The notes beneath the pieces were generated by a model. That model had not been told where the DNA came from, searched no databases, and worked only from the letters and a program-made list of their open reading frames with translations. Below are positions 52,879-61,092 of a stretch of DNA of 64,000 bases, piece after piece (the first letter of the stretch is position 1; the number at the start of each line of letters is the position of its first letter). The stretch is from Caldinitratiruptor microaerophilus (GTDB lineage: Bacteria > Bacillota > Sulfobacillia > Symbiobacteriales > ZC4RG38): contig NZ_AP025628.1 in the NCBI RefSeq assembly GCF_025999835.1, forward strand, positions 1,860,001 through 1,924,000. The letters are read 5' to 3'. The position numbers and the translations under genes were made by a program.

Positions 52879-53688
52879 TCACGAACCCCGGCCGTCCGGA
52901 TCGCTGCCGGCCGGTACGAGCGCGGGGCGGATGTAGCTCCGGAGGTAGTCGTACTCTTCGAGGAGGATGATCGCCACCGCCACGATGTACCGCCGCTGGC
53001 GCTCCAGGGTCTTGCGGCTCACCGGGGCGCGCCCGGCGAGTTGCCGGAGGGGCAACTCCTTGCGCAGGAGCAGGTGCTCCCGCAAGTCCGGGTCCTCGGC
53101 CAGCAGCCGGGCGCAGGCGATGGCCCGCTGGCGGGCGTCCTCGTGCCGGGGCGACTCGCGCACCAGGTCCTCGAAGCGGATCCCGAACTCGAGCAGTCGC
53201 CGGCTGAGGCGCTCGATCTCCTCCCGCCGCTCGGCCGCCTCCTCGTCCGCCCGGTGCTGGAGGACCGCCGCCCGCTCGTCGACCCCGGGGAGGGAGGACT
53301 CCTCCTCGCCCGGCGGCGCGAGGCTCGACAGCGGTACCTCGGGGCGCCGCCGGGCACGGCGCAGGTGGTCGATGAGCCGGCGCCGGATCACGACCTCGGC
53401 GAACGTGAGGAACGAGGTTCCGCGCCCCGGCGTGTACCGGTCGATCGCCTCGTCCAGGGCCATGAGGCCGACGCTCACTTCCTCGTCCCGGCCGGCCTGC
53501 AGGTACCGCCCCGTGACCTGTGCCCCGACGCGCAGCACCAGGGGCGTGTACTGCCGAAGCACCTGCTCCCGGGCCGCGGGGTCGCCGGCCCGCGCCCGTT
53601 CGATGGGGTCGTCCTGCGGCGGGGAGGGGCCGCCGCGGCCGCCCAGTAGGGCCCACAGCCCCGCGAGGAAGCCGGGCAAGGCCGTCAC
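52879..53688 (-). CDS. sigI: RNA polymerase sigma factor SigI-like
   Basis: 269 residues. Region 2 reads ERARAGDPAAREQVLRQYTPLVLRVGAQVTGRYLQAGRDEEVSVGLMALDEAIDRYTPGRGTSFLTFAEVVIRRRLIDHLRRARRR, the SigI pattern, and the C-terminal ELPLRQLAGRAPVSRKTLERQRRYIVAVAIILLEEYDYLRSYI is the diagnostic SigI DNA-binding tail. It pairs with the RsgI-like protein. In Bacillus SigI responds to heat and wall stress; here linkage to spoIID suggests involvement with the envelope or sporulation. Confidence 0.93.
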   Translation of the reverse strand: MTALPGFLAGLWALLGGRGGPSPPQDDPIERARAGDPAAREQVLRQYTPLVLRVGAQVTGRYLQAGRDEEVSVGLMALDEAIDRYTPGRGTSFLTFAEVVIRRRLIDHLRRARRRPEVPLSSLAPPGEEESSLPGVDERAAVLQHRADEEAAERREEIERLSRRLLEFGIRFEDLVRESPRHEDARQRAIACARLLAEDPDLREHLLLRKELPLRQLAGRAPVSRKTLERQRRYIVAVAIILLEEYDYLRSYIRPALVPAGSDPDGRGS

Positions 53689-53746
53689 CCGCCTTCGGTA
53701 AACTCTTCGCCGGAGTCGGGACCGGATCTGGGGGTCGCGCGGCGCG

Positions 53747-53989
53747 TCAGCGCAGCCGGCCCACGATCCAGAAGAGAAGGCTCAGGATCACGCTGAGGAG
53801 GATGCTGGTCATGAGGGGGAAGTAGAACGTGAAGTTGCCACGCTGCACCACGATGTCCCCGGGCAGCCGCCCCAGGCTGAGCAGACGGCCCCCGTAGGTG
53901 AAGGCCAGGCCGAGGACGAACAGGAAGCCCCCCATCCACATCATGAGACGCCCGACCGGCTCCACGCCCCTCGCACCTCCGCCCGTCAT
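53747..53989 (-). CDS. DUF2905 small membrane protein
   Basis: 80 residues with two membrane helices, MMWMGGFLFVLGLAFTYGGRLLSLGRLPGDIVVQRGNFTFYFPLMTSILLSVILSLLFWIVGRL. The LGRLPGDI-x(5)-NFTFYFP block defines DUF2905. Function unknown; members commonly follow ruvB in Clostridia, and here the ATG overlaps the ruvB stop by one base (TGATG). An internal ATG at residue 16 is an alternative start. Confidence 0.92.
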   Translation of the reverse strand: MTGGGARGVEPVGRLMMWMGGFLFVLGLAFTYGGRLLSLGRLPGDIVVQRGNFTFYFPLMTSILLSVILSLLFWIVGRLR

Positions 53990-55035
53990 CAGAAGAGACG
54001 CTGCTGCTCAGGCCCATCGGCCTCAGGGTACGGTATTCCCAGATACTCGTAGGCCGCCCGGGTGGCCACCCGGCCCCGGGGAGTCCGCTGCAGGAAGCCC
54101 ATCTGCATGAGGTAGGGCTCGTACACGTCCTCGATGGTCTCCGGCTCCTCGCTGGTGGCGGCGGCCAGCGTCTCCAGACCGACCGGCCCGCCGCCGTACC
54201 GCTCGACGATCACCCGCAAGAGCCGCCGGTCCACGTGGTCGAGCCCCAGGCGGTCGACCTGCATGAGCTCGAGCCCGGCCTCGGCCACCTCCCGGGTGAT
54301 CCGGCCGTCCGCCCGGACCTCGGCGTAGTCCCGCAGCCGGCGGAGGAGGCGGTTGGCCACCCGTGGCGTGCCCCGCGCCCGGCGGGCGATCTCCAGGGCC
54401 CCCCCGGGATCGAGCGGCACCCCGAGGATCCGCGCGGACCGGTTCAGGATCTGCACGAGCTCCGGGACCTCGTAAAACTGCAGCTGCGCCACCACCCCGA
54501 AGCGGTCGCGGAGCGGGGACGTGAGCGCCCCGTACCGCGTCGTGGCCCCGACCAGGGTGAAGCGCGGCAGGTCGAGCCGCAGCGTCCGGGCCGAGGGACC
54601 CTTGCCCAGCACGAGGTCCAGGGCGAAGTCCTCCATTGCCGGGTAGAGTGTCTCCTCGACGGCCCGGCTCAGGCGGTGGATCTCGTCGATGAACAGCACG
54701 TCGCGGTCCTCGAGGTTGGTCAGGATCGCTGCCAGGTCGCCGCCGTGCGTGAGAGCGGGGCCCGAGGTCGTGCGGATGTTCACCCCCAGCTCGCTGGCGA
54801 TGATGTGGGCGAGCGTGGTCTTCCCCAGGCCGGGCGGCCCGTACAGGAGGACGTGGTCGAGCGGCTCCGACCGGGCCAGGGCCGCCTGGATGTAGATCGT
54901 GAGCTCCTCCTTGACCCGCTCCTGGCCCGGATAGTCCCGCAGGCGGGTGGGGCGCAGGGACCGGTCGTACAGGGCGTCGTCGCCCTGGCCCTGCGCCGAT
55001 ACCAGGCGCTCGCCCTCCACCGCGTTCCCCCCCAT
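53989..55035 (-). CDS. ruvB: Holliday junction branch migration ATPase RuvB
   Basis: AAA+ motor of the RuvAB complex. 348 residues: [24 protein letters not shown], Walker [16 protein letters not shown], Walker [12 protein letters not shown], sensor 1 [18 protein letters not shown], arginine finger region, and [46 protein letters not shown] 55035 has no good ribosome site; GTG 55020, after GGGGGGGAACGCG, is a plausible alternative. A run of heptamer repeats precedes the gene. Confidence 0.96.
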   Translation of the reverse strand: MGGNAVEGERLVSAQGQGDDALYDRSLRPTRLRDYPGQERVKEELTIYIQAALARSEPLDHVLLYGPPGLGKTTLAHIIASELGVNIRTTSGPALTHGGDLAAILTNLEDRDVLFIDEIHRLSRAVEETLYPAMEDFALDLVLGKGPSARTLRLDLPRFTLVGATTRYGALTSPLRDRFGVVAQLQFYEVPELVQILNRSARILGVPLDPGGALEIARRARGTPRVANRLLRRLRDYAEVRADGRITREVAEAGLELMQVDRLGLDHVDRRLLRVIVERYGGGPVGLETLAAATSEEPETIEDVYEPYLMQMGFLQRTPRGRVATRAAYEYLGIPYPEADGPEQQRLF

Positions 55036-55066
55036 ACGGTCCGCGCGTGTTCACGGCACGTGCGCA

Positions 55067-55108
55067 CACTCACAACTCACAATTCACCACTCACCACTCA
55101 CAACTCAC
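55067..55108. repeat. Heptanucleotide tandem repeat between ruvA and ruvB
   Basis: Six consecutive units of the pattern (C/A)A(C/T)TCAC, exact period seven, followed by a degenerate CGCTCGC. The last codons and TGA stop of ruvA lie inside the array, so slippage would change the ruvA C-terminus and the ruvA-ruvB spacing. Confidence 0.85.
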
Positions 55109-55733
55109 CGCTCGCAGCTCCTCCGCCCAGCCACCGCAGCGCCAGACGGACGAGGGCGGCGGCCTCCGCCCCGTCGCCGGCCTGCGGCCGGATGGCCTCC
55201 AGGGCGCGCAGCGCCTCGGGACGCGGGTAGCCGAGCGCCGCCAGCGCCTCCGCCGCGTCCGCCCAGGCCTGCGCCGCCGGGTGCGCCGGCGCGGCCGGAC
55301 CCGGTCCGCCATCCGCCGCGGGCCGCGCGCTGCCGCTCAGGCGCTCGCGCAGTTCGAGCACCAGGCGCTGCGCGAGCTTGCGGCCCACCTGCGGGAGGCG
55401 GGTCAGGAAGGCCGTGTCTTCGAGCACGATCGCCCGCCGCACCTCGTCCGGCGAGGCCGCCGAGAGGATCGCCAGGGCCACCTTCGGACCGATCCCGCTC
55501 ACCGTGAGGAGCGCCTCGAAGAGCTCCAGCTCGCCCTGGGTGAGGAAGCCGAACAGCGTCAGGCTGTCCTCCCGCACCTGCAGCGAGGTGTAGAGGAGCA
55601 CCTCCCGGCCGGCGCCCGGCAGCCGCTCCCGGGTGGAGGCCGGTACCAGCACCCGGTATCCCACCCCGGCGACGTCCACCACCACGTGGTCGGCCCCCGC
55701 CCGAACCAGCCGGCCCTGAAGGTGGGCGATCAT
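55098..55733 (-). CDS. ruvA: Holliday junction DNA helicase subunit RuvA
   Basis: Tetrameric junction-binding protein, 211 residues. [38 protein letters not shown] (OB domain), [43 protein letters not shown] (first helix-hairpin-helix), [17 protein letters not shown] (second), then a flexible linker and domain [25 protein letters not shown] 55733 overlaps the ruvC stop by four bases. The C-terminus ends inside the heptamer repeat. Confidence 0.96.
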   Translation of the reverse strand: MIAHLQGRLVRAGADHVVVDVAGVGYRVLVPASTRERLPGAGREVLLYTSLQVREDSLTLFGFLTQGELELFEALLTVSGIGPKVALAILSAASPDEVRRAIVLEDTAFLTRLPQVGRKLAQRLVLELRERLSGSARPAADGGPGPAAPAHPAAQAWADAAEALAALGYPRPEALRALEAIRPQAGDGAEAAALVRLALRWLGGGAASGEL

Positions 55734-56245
55734 CCGCTTCGTTGCCTCCCCAGTCCCTGCCGGACTCGCTCCTCGAGCGGCCACGACTGGAGCGCGCACA
55801 GGGCCACGGCGAGGGCGTCCGCCACGTCGTCCGGCCGGGGCTCGTCGCCGAGCCCCAGGAGGACGCGGACCATGGCCTGGACCTGGGTCTTGTCCGCCCG
55901 CCCCCAGCCGCTCACGGACTGCTTGACCTGCATCGGCGTGTACTCGGCGACCGGGACGCCGGACTGGGCCGCGGCGAGCAGGGCCACGCCACGGGCCTGG
56001 CCCACGCTCAGGGCGGTGGTGACGTTGCGGCCGAAGAAGAGTTCCTCCACCGCGACCAGATCCGGTTTCCAGTCGTGCAACAGACGGGACAGCCCGGTGT
56101 GAAGGGCCAGGAGGCGGAGATGCGGAGGCTCCCCCGCCGGCGTCTCGATGCTCCCGAAAGCGAGCGCCCGGGGCCCGCGGCTCCCGGACTCCACCACGCC
56201 GTAACCAAGCCTCGCCGTGCCGGGGTCGACTCCCAGAACCCGCAG
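55730..56245 (-). CDS. ruvC: Holliday junction resolvase RuvC, probable CTG start
   Basis: Endonuclease that cleaves the RuvAB-bound junction. The catalytic N-terminus [17 protein letters not shown] (first Asp), VEELFFGRN (Glu), and C-terminal [17 protein letters not shown] (Asp pair) are all present. No ATG, GTG or TTG lies in frame before the essential VDPGT motif until well upstream; CTG at 56245, eight bases after GGGGAGG, matches the family start M-R-V-L-G-V-D-P-G exactly. A GTG start at 56197 would delete the first catalytic Asp. 171 residues with CTG. Overlaps ruvA. Confidence 0.92.
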   Translation of the reverse strand: MRVLGVDPGTARLGYGVVESGSRGPRALAFGSIETPAGEPPHLRLLALHTGLSRLLHDWKPDLVAVEELFFGRNVTTALSVGQARGVALLAAAQSGVPVAEYTPMQVKQSVSGWGRADKTQVQAMVRVLLGLGDEPRPDDVADALAVALCALQSWPLEERVRQGLGRQRSG

Positions 56246-56361
56246 CCGCGCCGCCTCCCCGCGCCCGGTGTCCCTTCTGGAATTACGCTACGCCCGGGGC
56301 GGGTTCCTGCCCGGGCGCGCCTGTGTTCGGGGCGCGGGCGAGAGACATCCACGAGGCGGGT

Positions 56362-56916
56362 TCAGGAGGCGTCGGACTCCAGGAAGGCCCGGACCGCCTC
56401 GTCGCCTTCCACGTCGACGCCCTGCTCCAGCCGGTGCCGGTCGACGGGCGGCAACCGGTCGGCGGCGATGCCGGTGCGGGAAAGCACCGGCCCCAGATGG
56501 CCCGCGCGGCCGTAGTAGACGACCACCTCGCCCCCCTCCAGCCGCACGTGCCGCCACGGCTCGGGCAGGTCCTGACGCAGCACCACCCGGTCGGGGGAGA
56601 ACGACTCGACCTGCCACTGCGGGTAGTAGAGCGTCAGGTCCTGCCGGCGCATCCCCACGAGCGCGGCGGGCGCGGGCTCCTCGGACTCCTCCGTCCGGCC
56701 CGACGGGAAGTACACCTTGCGGTACAGGACCGTCGCCCCGGCCCGGATGGCAGGGGCGGCCGTCTCCTGGACCAGCGCGGCCCGGCCGGGGAGGGTCCGC
56801 CGGGGTACGGGCGGCCTCGGCCCGCGCACGAGTGCCAGCGACCAGCCGGCCAGGAAGACCAGGAGGCCCAGGCCGAGCAGGAGCCAGCGCCGGCGAGGGA
56901 TGGATAGACGCTGCAC
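56362..56916 (-). CDS. BofC-like protein (sigma-K checkpoint regulator family)
   Basis: 184 residues with an N-terminal membrane anchor (WLLLGLGLLVFLAGWSLALV) and an extracytoplasmic part. The C-terminal domain, GGEVVVYYGRAGHLGPVLSRTGIAADRLPPVDRHRLEQGVDVEGDEAVRAFLESDAS, matches the BofC C-terminal domain. In Bacillus BofC acts in the forespore to restrain SpoIVB signalling. Start at GTG 56916 with GGGAGGGG; the frame above it is shadow. bofC-ruvC adjacency is common in Bacillota. Confidence 0.85.
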   Translation of the reverse strand: MQRLSIPRRRWLLLGLGLLVFLAGWSLALVRGPRPPVPRRTLPGRAALVQETAAPAIRAGATVLYRKVYFPSGRTEESEEPAPAALVGMRRQDLTLYYPQWQVESFSPDRVVLRQDLPEPWRHVRLEGGEVVVYYGRAGHLGPVLSRTGIAADRLPPVDRHRLEQGVDVEGDEAVRAFLESDAS

Positions 56917-56977
56917 CCGATCCCCTCCCGGTGACAGAAAGAAGTACCGCCCCGAGTTTCGCCCGGGACGGCACCGC

Positions 56978-57487
56978 TTATTCACGCTCCGGGAGCCAGC
57001 GGAGGTCCACCCACTCCCCGGCGAGGTCGGCCACACGCCACGGCAGCTCGGCGACCTCGCCGTCCGTGATGCGGAAGGCCTTCACCTCCGGTTCCTGTCC
57101 GGCCATGGAGACGATCACGTAAGCGGCCTCCGGGTAGCGGGCCATGGCCACGTCGGTGCGAGAAGGGTACGCGACCGTGGTCGGGTGCGAGTGGTAGATC
57201 GCCACGAGCTCTTCCTGGCCCGCCAGCACGCCCTGCATCGCCACGTGCTGGTCCGCGGGGTCGATCTGGTAGCGGATCGCAGGCTGGGCATGCACGTTGC
57301 GCAGGGCGTAGGCGCGGCGGGCGACACCCCCCTTGCCCGTCATGATCCCGCACGCTTCCTTCGGCCACTCCTCCCGGCAGTGCGCGACCATCCGCTCGTA
57401 CAGGATCCGGGGTACCGTCAGGGTAGCAAAGCGGGAAGGCACGGCTCTCGCCACGCTTCGAAAGAGGATCGGGCTTCCCAGCCCCAT
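56978..57487 (-). CDS. JAMM (Mov34/M67) metallopeptidase, copy 1
   Basis: 169 residues with a full JAMM zinc site: EACG (general-base Glu) near residue 44 and AIYHSHPTTVAYPSRTDVAMA (HxHP-x7-S-x2-D). Bacterial M67 enzymes cleave after a Gly-Gly of beta-grasp sulfur carriers or remove C-terminal extensions from them. It is one of two tandem copies; identity between the two by eye is moderate and restricted mainly to the catalytic blocks. The N-terminal 20 residues may be non-native; several starts are possible. Confidence 0.9.
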   Translation of the reverse strand: MGLGSPILFRSVARAVPSRFATLTVPRILYERMVAHCREEWPKEACGIMTGKGGVARRAYALRNVHAQPAIRYQIDPADQHVAMQGVLAGQEELVAIYHSHPTTVAYPSRTDVAMARYPEAAYVIVSMAGQEPEVKAFRITDGEVAELPWRVADLAGEWVDLRWLPERE

Positions 57488-57533
57488 CCGTAAGTTATGT
57501 CAACGCTGCCGAACGGGTGACCGCGCCTTCCCG

Positions 57534-58001
57534 CTAGCGCAGGTCGAGCCATTCCCCGTCCGGCAGGTCCAGCTTCCGGTACGGCACCGGGGCCGGGTCG
57601 CGCCCGGCGGCGAGCCGGTAGGCGCGGGCGTCGGGGGGATGTGACGCCAGCGAGACGATGAAGAGGAACGCCGGGCCCCCGGCCGGGCCGCGGGCCTGCC
57701 ACACCTCCGCCAGCGCCAGGTCCCGGGGCGACGGGTACGCCACCGAGTCCGGGTGCGAGTGGTAGAGGGCGATCCACTCCTCATCGCCGGCCTCCACCGG
57801 ACGGAGGGCGACCAGCGCGTCCACGGGGTCGACCCGGAAACGGCGGACGGGGTCGGGGTGGGCGTTGCGCACGGCCACGGCCCTGCGCACGACCCCCTGC
57901 CGGCCCGTGAGAAAGCCGACGGCCTCGTGCGGCCGCTCCGCCAGGCAGTGGGCCAGCACGAGGTCGTACAGACGGCGGGGGATCGCCAGGAGGGTGTCCA
58001 T
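57534..58001 (-). CDS. JAMM (Mov34/M67) metallopeptidase, copy 2
   Basis: 155 residues starting LLAIPRRLYDLVLAHCLAERPHEAVGFLTG with the Glu, then ALYHSHPDSVAYPSPRDLALA with the two His, Ser and Asp of the JAMM motif. The C-terminus ends DLPDGEWLDLR, parallel to AGEWVDLRWL in copy 1, which suggests duplication. It starts three bases after the yebC stop, so it is translated with it. A ubiquitin-like/sulfur-carrier substrate is expected from the family; none is directly adjacent, but cysK lies 1.6 kb upstream and a ThiS-ThiG fusion elsewhere. Confidence 0.91.
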   Translation of the reverse strand: MDTLLAIPRRLYDLVLAHCLAERPHEAVGFLTGRQGVVRRAVAVRNAHPDPVRRFRVDPVDALVALRPVEAGDEEWIALYHSHPDSVAYPSPRDLALAEVWQARGPAGGPAFLFIVSLASHPPDARAYRLAAGRDPAPVPYRKLDLPDGEWLDLR

Positions 58002-58003
58002 CG

Positions 58004-58759
58004 CTAGCCCTCGAGGGCGGCGAGTTCGCCCTCGGGGATGTCGAAGTTCGCGTAGACGTTCTGCACGTCGTCGTTCTGGTCGAGCACCTCGAGGAGGCGC
58101 AGGAGCCTCCTGGCGGTCTCGCCGCTCACCTCCACGGTGGTGACGGGCACCCGCTGCACCTTGCCTTCCTCGACCTTCACCCCGGCCCGCTCCAGCGCCC
58201 GCAGGACGCCGTCCAGGTCGTCCGGGGCGGTGGTGATCTCGAAGGCGTCGTCCTCGGCCCGCAGGTCCTCGGCGCCGGCGTCCAGGACGACGGCCAGGAG
58301 GTCGTCCTCCGTGATGTCGTTCTCGGCCCGGTTCACCCGGATCACGCCCTTGCGGGCGAACATCCAGGCCACCGACCCTGACTCCCCCAGGCTCCCGCCG
58401 TGCTTGTTGAAGATGCTGCGGATGTCGGCGGCGGTGCGGTTCCGGTTGTCCGTCAGGATCTCCATCAGGATGGCGACCCCGCCGGGCCCGTAGCCTTCGT
58501 AGACGACCTCCTCGTACGCGGAGCCCCCGGCCTGGCCGGTGGCGCGGGCGATCAGCCGCTCGATGTTCTCGACCGGCATGTTGGCCTCTCGCGCCTTCTC
58601 GATCGCCACCTTCAGGCGCAGGTTCGCGTCCGGGTTCCCTCCGCCCGCCCGGGCGGCGCTGAGGATGTCCTTCGCCAGGCGCGAGAAAAGACGGCCGCGT
58701 TCGGCGTCGTTCTTCGCCTTAGTCCGCTTGATCTGAGCCCACTTCGAATGTCCCGACAT
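58004..58759 (-). CDS. YebC/PmpR family protein
   Basis: 251 residues: SGHSKWAQIKRTKAKNDAERGRLFSRLAKDILSAARAGGGNPDANLRLKVAIEKAREANMPVENIERLI is the invariant N-terminus, followed by YEGYGPGGVAILMEILTDNRNRTAADIRSIFNKHGGSLGESGSVAWMF. Described as a transcription regulator; some members act on the ribosome to relieve stalling at proline runs. Frequently adjacent to ruvC in bacteria, as here with the JAMM and bofC genes between. Confidence 0.97.
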   Translation of the reverse strand: MSGHSKWAQIKRTKAKNDAERGRLFSRLAKDILSAARAGGGNPDANLRLKVAIEKAREANMPVENIERLIARATGQAGGSAYEEVVYEGYGPGGVAILMEILTDNRNRTAADIRSIFNKHGGSLGESGSVAWMFARKGVIRVNRAENDITEDDLLAVVLDAGAEDLRAEDDAFEITTAPDDLDGVLRALERAGVKVEEGKVQRVPVTTVEVSGETARRLLRLLEVLDQNDDVQNVYANFDIPEGELAALEG

Positions 58760-58822
58760 GGCCCTTGACTCCCCCCGGCCGGCAGGCGCCGGAGCCCGGG
58801 CCGCGCCTGCCGCTGGGGCGGG

Positions 58823-59554
58823 CTACGCCGGGCCCACGGGCGGAAGCTGCCGCTTGTGTTCGCTTTCGCGGTGCATGGCCTCGACCCGCTCCTTCAGCTC
58901 CGGGGAGCCCTCCCCGGTCAGCAGGTACCGGTCGAGGTCCGCATAGCGGATCCCCATCTGGCCCTCGTCCGTCTGGCCGGGCCACAGCCCTGCCGTGGGG
59001 GTGCGGTCCACGATCTCCGGGGGCACGCCCAGGTGCCGGGCCAGCTCGCGCACCTGGCCCTTGACGAGCGAGCCGATCGGGAGGAGGTCCACCCCGCCGT
59101 CGCCGTACTTGGTGAAGTACCCCACGTAGAGTTCGTCGCGATTGCCGGTGCCTGCGACCAGGTACCGCCGGAGCGCCGCGTGGAAGTAAAGCGCGGCCAT
59201 GCGGAGGCGGGGCTTCAGGTTGGCCAGCGCGAGCCGGCGCACCTCCGTCCCCTCGCCCTCCGGGCTCATCACCGCCACAAGGGCATCGTACGCGTGGGAG
59301 AGGTCGACCGTCAACACTTCGATTCCCAGCGGCTCCGCCGCCAGACGGGCGAAGCGGGCGTCCGCCGGGTCCGAGTGGCAGGGCATGACGAGCCCCAGCA
59401 CCCGCTCCCGGCCCACCGCCCGCACCGCGAGCGCGGCCACGGTGGCCGAGTCCACCCCGCCGGACAGCCCGACCACCAGCCCCCGCGCTCCGGCCCGGCG
59501 GACCTCGTCCGCCATCCAGCCCGAGATCCGCTCCGCCACCGCCGCCGCGTCCAT
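58823..59554 (-). CDS. nadE: NH3-dependent NAD synthetase NadE
   Basis: Amidates nicotinate adenine dinucleotide. 243 residues with the ATP-pyrophosphatase P-loop VGLSGGVDSATVAALA, then GTGNRDELYVGYFTKYGDGGVDLLPIGSLVKGQVRELARHLGVPPEI and TPTAGLWPGQTDEGQMG. The glutaminase domain is absent, so ammonia is the nitrogen donor. Located about 60 bases upstream of yebC. Confidence 0.95.
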   Translation of the reverse strand: MDAAAVAERISGWMADEVRRAGARGLVVGLSGGVDSATVAALAVRAVGRERVLGLVMPCHSDPADARFARLAAEPLGIEVLTVDLSHAYDALVAVMSPEGEGTEVRRLALANLKPRLRMAALYFHAALRRYLVAGTGNRDELYVGYFTKYGDGGVDLLPIGSLVKGQVRELARHLGVPPEIVDRTPTAGLWPGQTDEGQMGIRYADLDRYLLTGEGSPELKERVEAMHRESEHKRQLPPVGPA

Positions 59555-59650
59555 GAACCTCGCCTCCCGGGCCTATTATTTCACGGTGGGGCGCGGCGGG
59601 CAACCAATTGTCAACTTCCCTGTCACAAGGCGGAGGACCACCCGGCGCGC

Positions 59651-60601
59651 CTACTCCTCCTCCGCCCACAGCACCGAGCTCAGGTACCGCTCGCCGGTGT
59701 CCGGGAGCACCACGACGATCTGCTTGCCCCGGTTCTCCGGCCGCTTCGCCACCTGCACGGCCGCCCAGGCCGCGGCGCCCGAGGAGATGCCGCAGAAGAT
59801 GCCCTCCTCCCGGGTCAGCCGTCGCGCCATCTGGATGGCATCCTCGTTGGTGACCCGGATGACCTCGTCGACGACTTCCATGTTGAGCGTGTCGGGCTTG
59901 AATCCGGCACCGATGCCCTGGATCCTGTGCGGGCCGGGCTGGCCCCCGGACAGGACGGGCGAGTCCGCCGGCTCGACCGCGACCACGCGGAAGCCGGGCT
60001 TGCGGGCCTTGATGACCTCGCCCACCCCGGTGACCGTCCCGCCGGTGCCGACGCCGCCGACGAAGATGTCCACCCGGCCGTCCGTGTCCCGCCAGATCTC
60101 CTCGGCGGTCGTGCGCCGGTGGATCTCCGGGTTGGCCGGATTCTCGAACTGCTGCGGCATCCAGGCACCCGGATTCGCCTCCAGGATCTCCTGGGCCTTC
60201 CGGATGGCACCCTTCATGCCCTCCGCCCCGGGGGTCAGGACGACCTCGGCGCCGAACGCCCGCAGGATCCGGCGCCGCTCCAGGCTCACCGTGTCCGGCA
60301 TGGTGACGATGAGCCGGTAGCCCTTGGCCGCGGCCATGAAGGCAAGGCCGATGCCGGTGTTGCCCGAGGTCGGCTCCACGATCAGCGTCTGGCCCGGACG
60401 GATGCGACCCTCGCGCTCGGCCGCCTCGACCATCGAGAAGGCGATCCGGTCCTTGACGCTGCTCGCCGGGTTGAAGAACTCGAGCTTGGCCAGCACCTCC
60501 GCCCCCGCGCCGTCCGTCACCCGGTTCAGGCGCACCAGGGGCGTGTTGCCGATCAGCTCCCAGATGTTACTGGCCACCTTCGGCCGCGTCCCGATGCTCA
60601 C
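59651..60601 (-). CDS. cysK: Cysteine synthase A (O-acetylserine sulfhydrylase)
   Basis: PLP enzyme making cysteine from O-acetylserine and sulfide. 316 residues: [17 protein letters not shown], the PLP-lysine in [16 protein letters not shown], the substrate loop [35 protein letters not shown] and [20 protein letters not shown] start after AAGGAGGAG. A good promoter lies just upstream. Distance to nadE is about 96 bases. Confidence 0.96.
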   Translation of the reverse strand: MSIGTRPKVASNIWELIGNTPLVRLNRVTDGAGAEVLAKLEFFNPASSVKDRIAFSMVEAAEREGRIRPGQTLIVEPTSGNTGIGLAFMAAAKGYRLIVTMPDTVSLERRRILRAFGAEVVLTPGAEGMKGAIRKAQEILEANPGAWMPQQFENPANPEIHRRTTAEEIWRDTDGRVDIFVGGVGTGGTVTGVGEVIKARKPGFRVVAVEPADSPVLSGGQPGPHRIQGIGAGFKPDTLNMEVVDEVIRVTNEDAIQMARRLTREEGIFCGISSGAAAWAAVQVAKRPENRGKQIVVVLPDTGERYLSSVLWAEEE

Positions 60602-60654
60602 GTACGCTCCTCCTTGGGAACAGGAAAATTTCCGCCTGGAATCACGGTGTCTTC

Positions 60655-60683
60655 ATTGTAACAGACACGGCCGGGGCCGTCAG
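60655..60683 (-). promoter_or_regulatory. Sigma-A-like promoter of cysK
   Basis: On the minus strand CTGACG, exactly 17 bases, then TACAAT. The -10 ends about 50 bases before the cysK start. A palindrome-like CAGG-aaaattt-CCTG sequence (60622-60639) follows it and might bind a regulator. Confidence 0.65.
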
Positions 60684-60732
60684 GGGGAGGTTCGCCCGGC
60701 GAGACCGGAGGCGGACCCGACCCGTGCGCGCC

Positions 60733-60760
60733 AGCGGCCGCCCCCGGGGCGGGGCGGCCG
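60733..60760. other. GC hairpin in the cysK-upstream gap
   Basis: Eleven-base arms GCGGCCGCCCC and GGGGCGGCCGC around a six-base CGGGGC. It follows the stop of the small ORF at 60782 on the minus strand. No T-run, so not a typical intrinsic terminator. Confidence 0.5.
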
Positions 60761-60781
60761 CCGGCCTTCGTACGTACCCTG

Positions 60782-61033
60782 CTACACCCAGGCTGGATAC
60801 GCTGCGATTCCGGGCACTCCGGCGACGGTCGGGTAGGCGGAAGGCACGGTGGCGACGGTCGTCACCGGCACGGCGTATTCGTAGACCCGGTACACCGTCG
60901 CGTTCGCCGCCGGGTAGTTCACTCCGCCCGGGACGATGAAGTTGTCGTTGGCCCCCGCCTGAGCCCCGATGAACGGGGAGAAGGCGGGCACGACGCCCGT
61001 CCCGTCCGGGAAACCGAAGAACCCAAACAACAT
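60782..61033 (-). CDS. Small protein of unknown function, Ala/Val/Pro/Tyr-rich
   Basis: 83 residues: MLFGFFGFPDGTGVVPAFSP, then GANDNFIVPGGVNYPAANATVYRVYEYAVPV and a Pro/Ala/Tyr-rich end. No family recognised. It lacks charged residues and has many Tyr and Pro, which is reminiscent of small spore-coat or exosporium proteins, and it lies beside the sporulation gene yunB. AAGGGGG upstream of the ATG and the gap between two genes on the same strand support coding, but compositional evidence is moderate. Confidence 0.5.
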   Translation of the reverse strand: MLFGFFGFPDGTGVVPAFSPFIGAQAGANDNFIVPGGVNYPAANATVYRVYEYAVPVTTVATVPSAYPTVAGVPGIAAYPAWV

Positions 61034-61092
61034 CCGAGGGCACCCCCTTGGAGGTGAGCCCGCCCTTTCGGCTGTTTCCCCCCGGCCTCAGT

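Noticed and set aside
55067-55108. CRISPR array
   Set aside because: Units of seven bases with no spacers and no cas genes; it is a simple tandem repeat.
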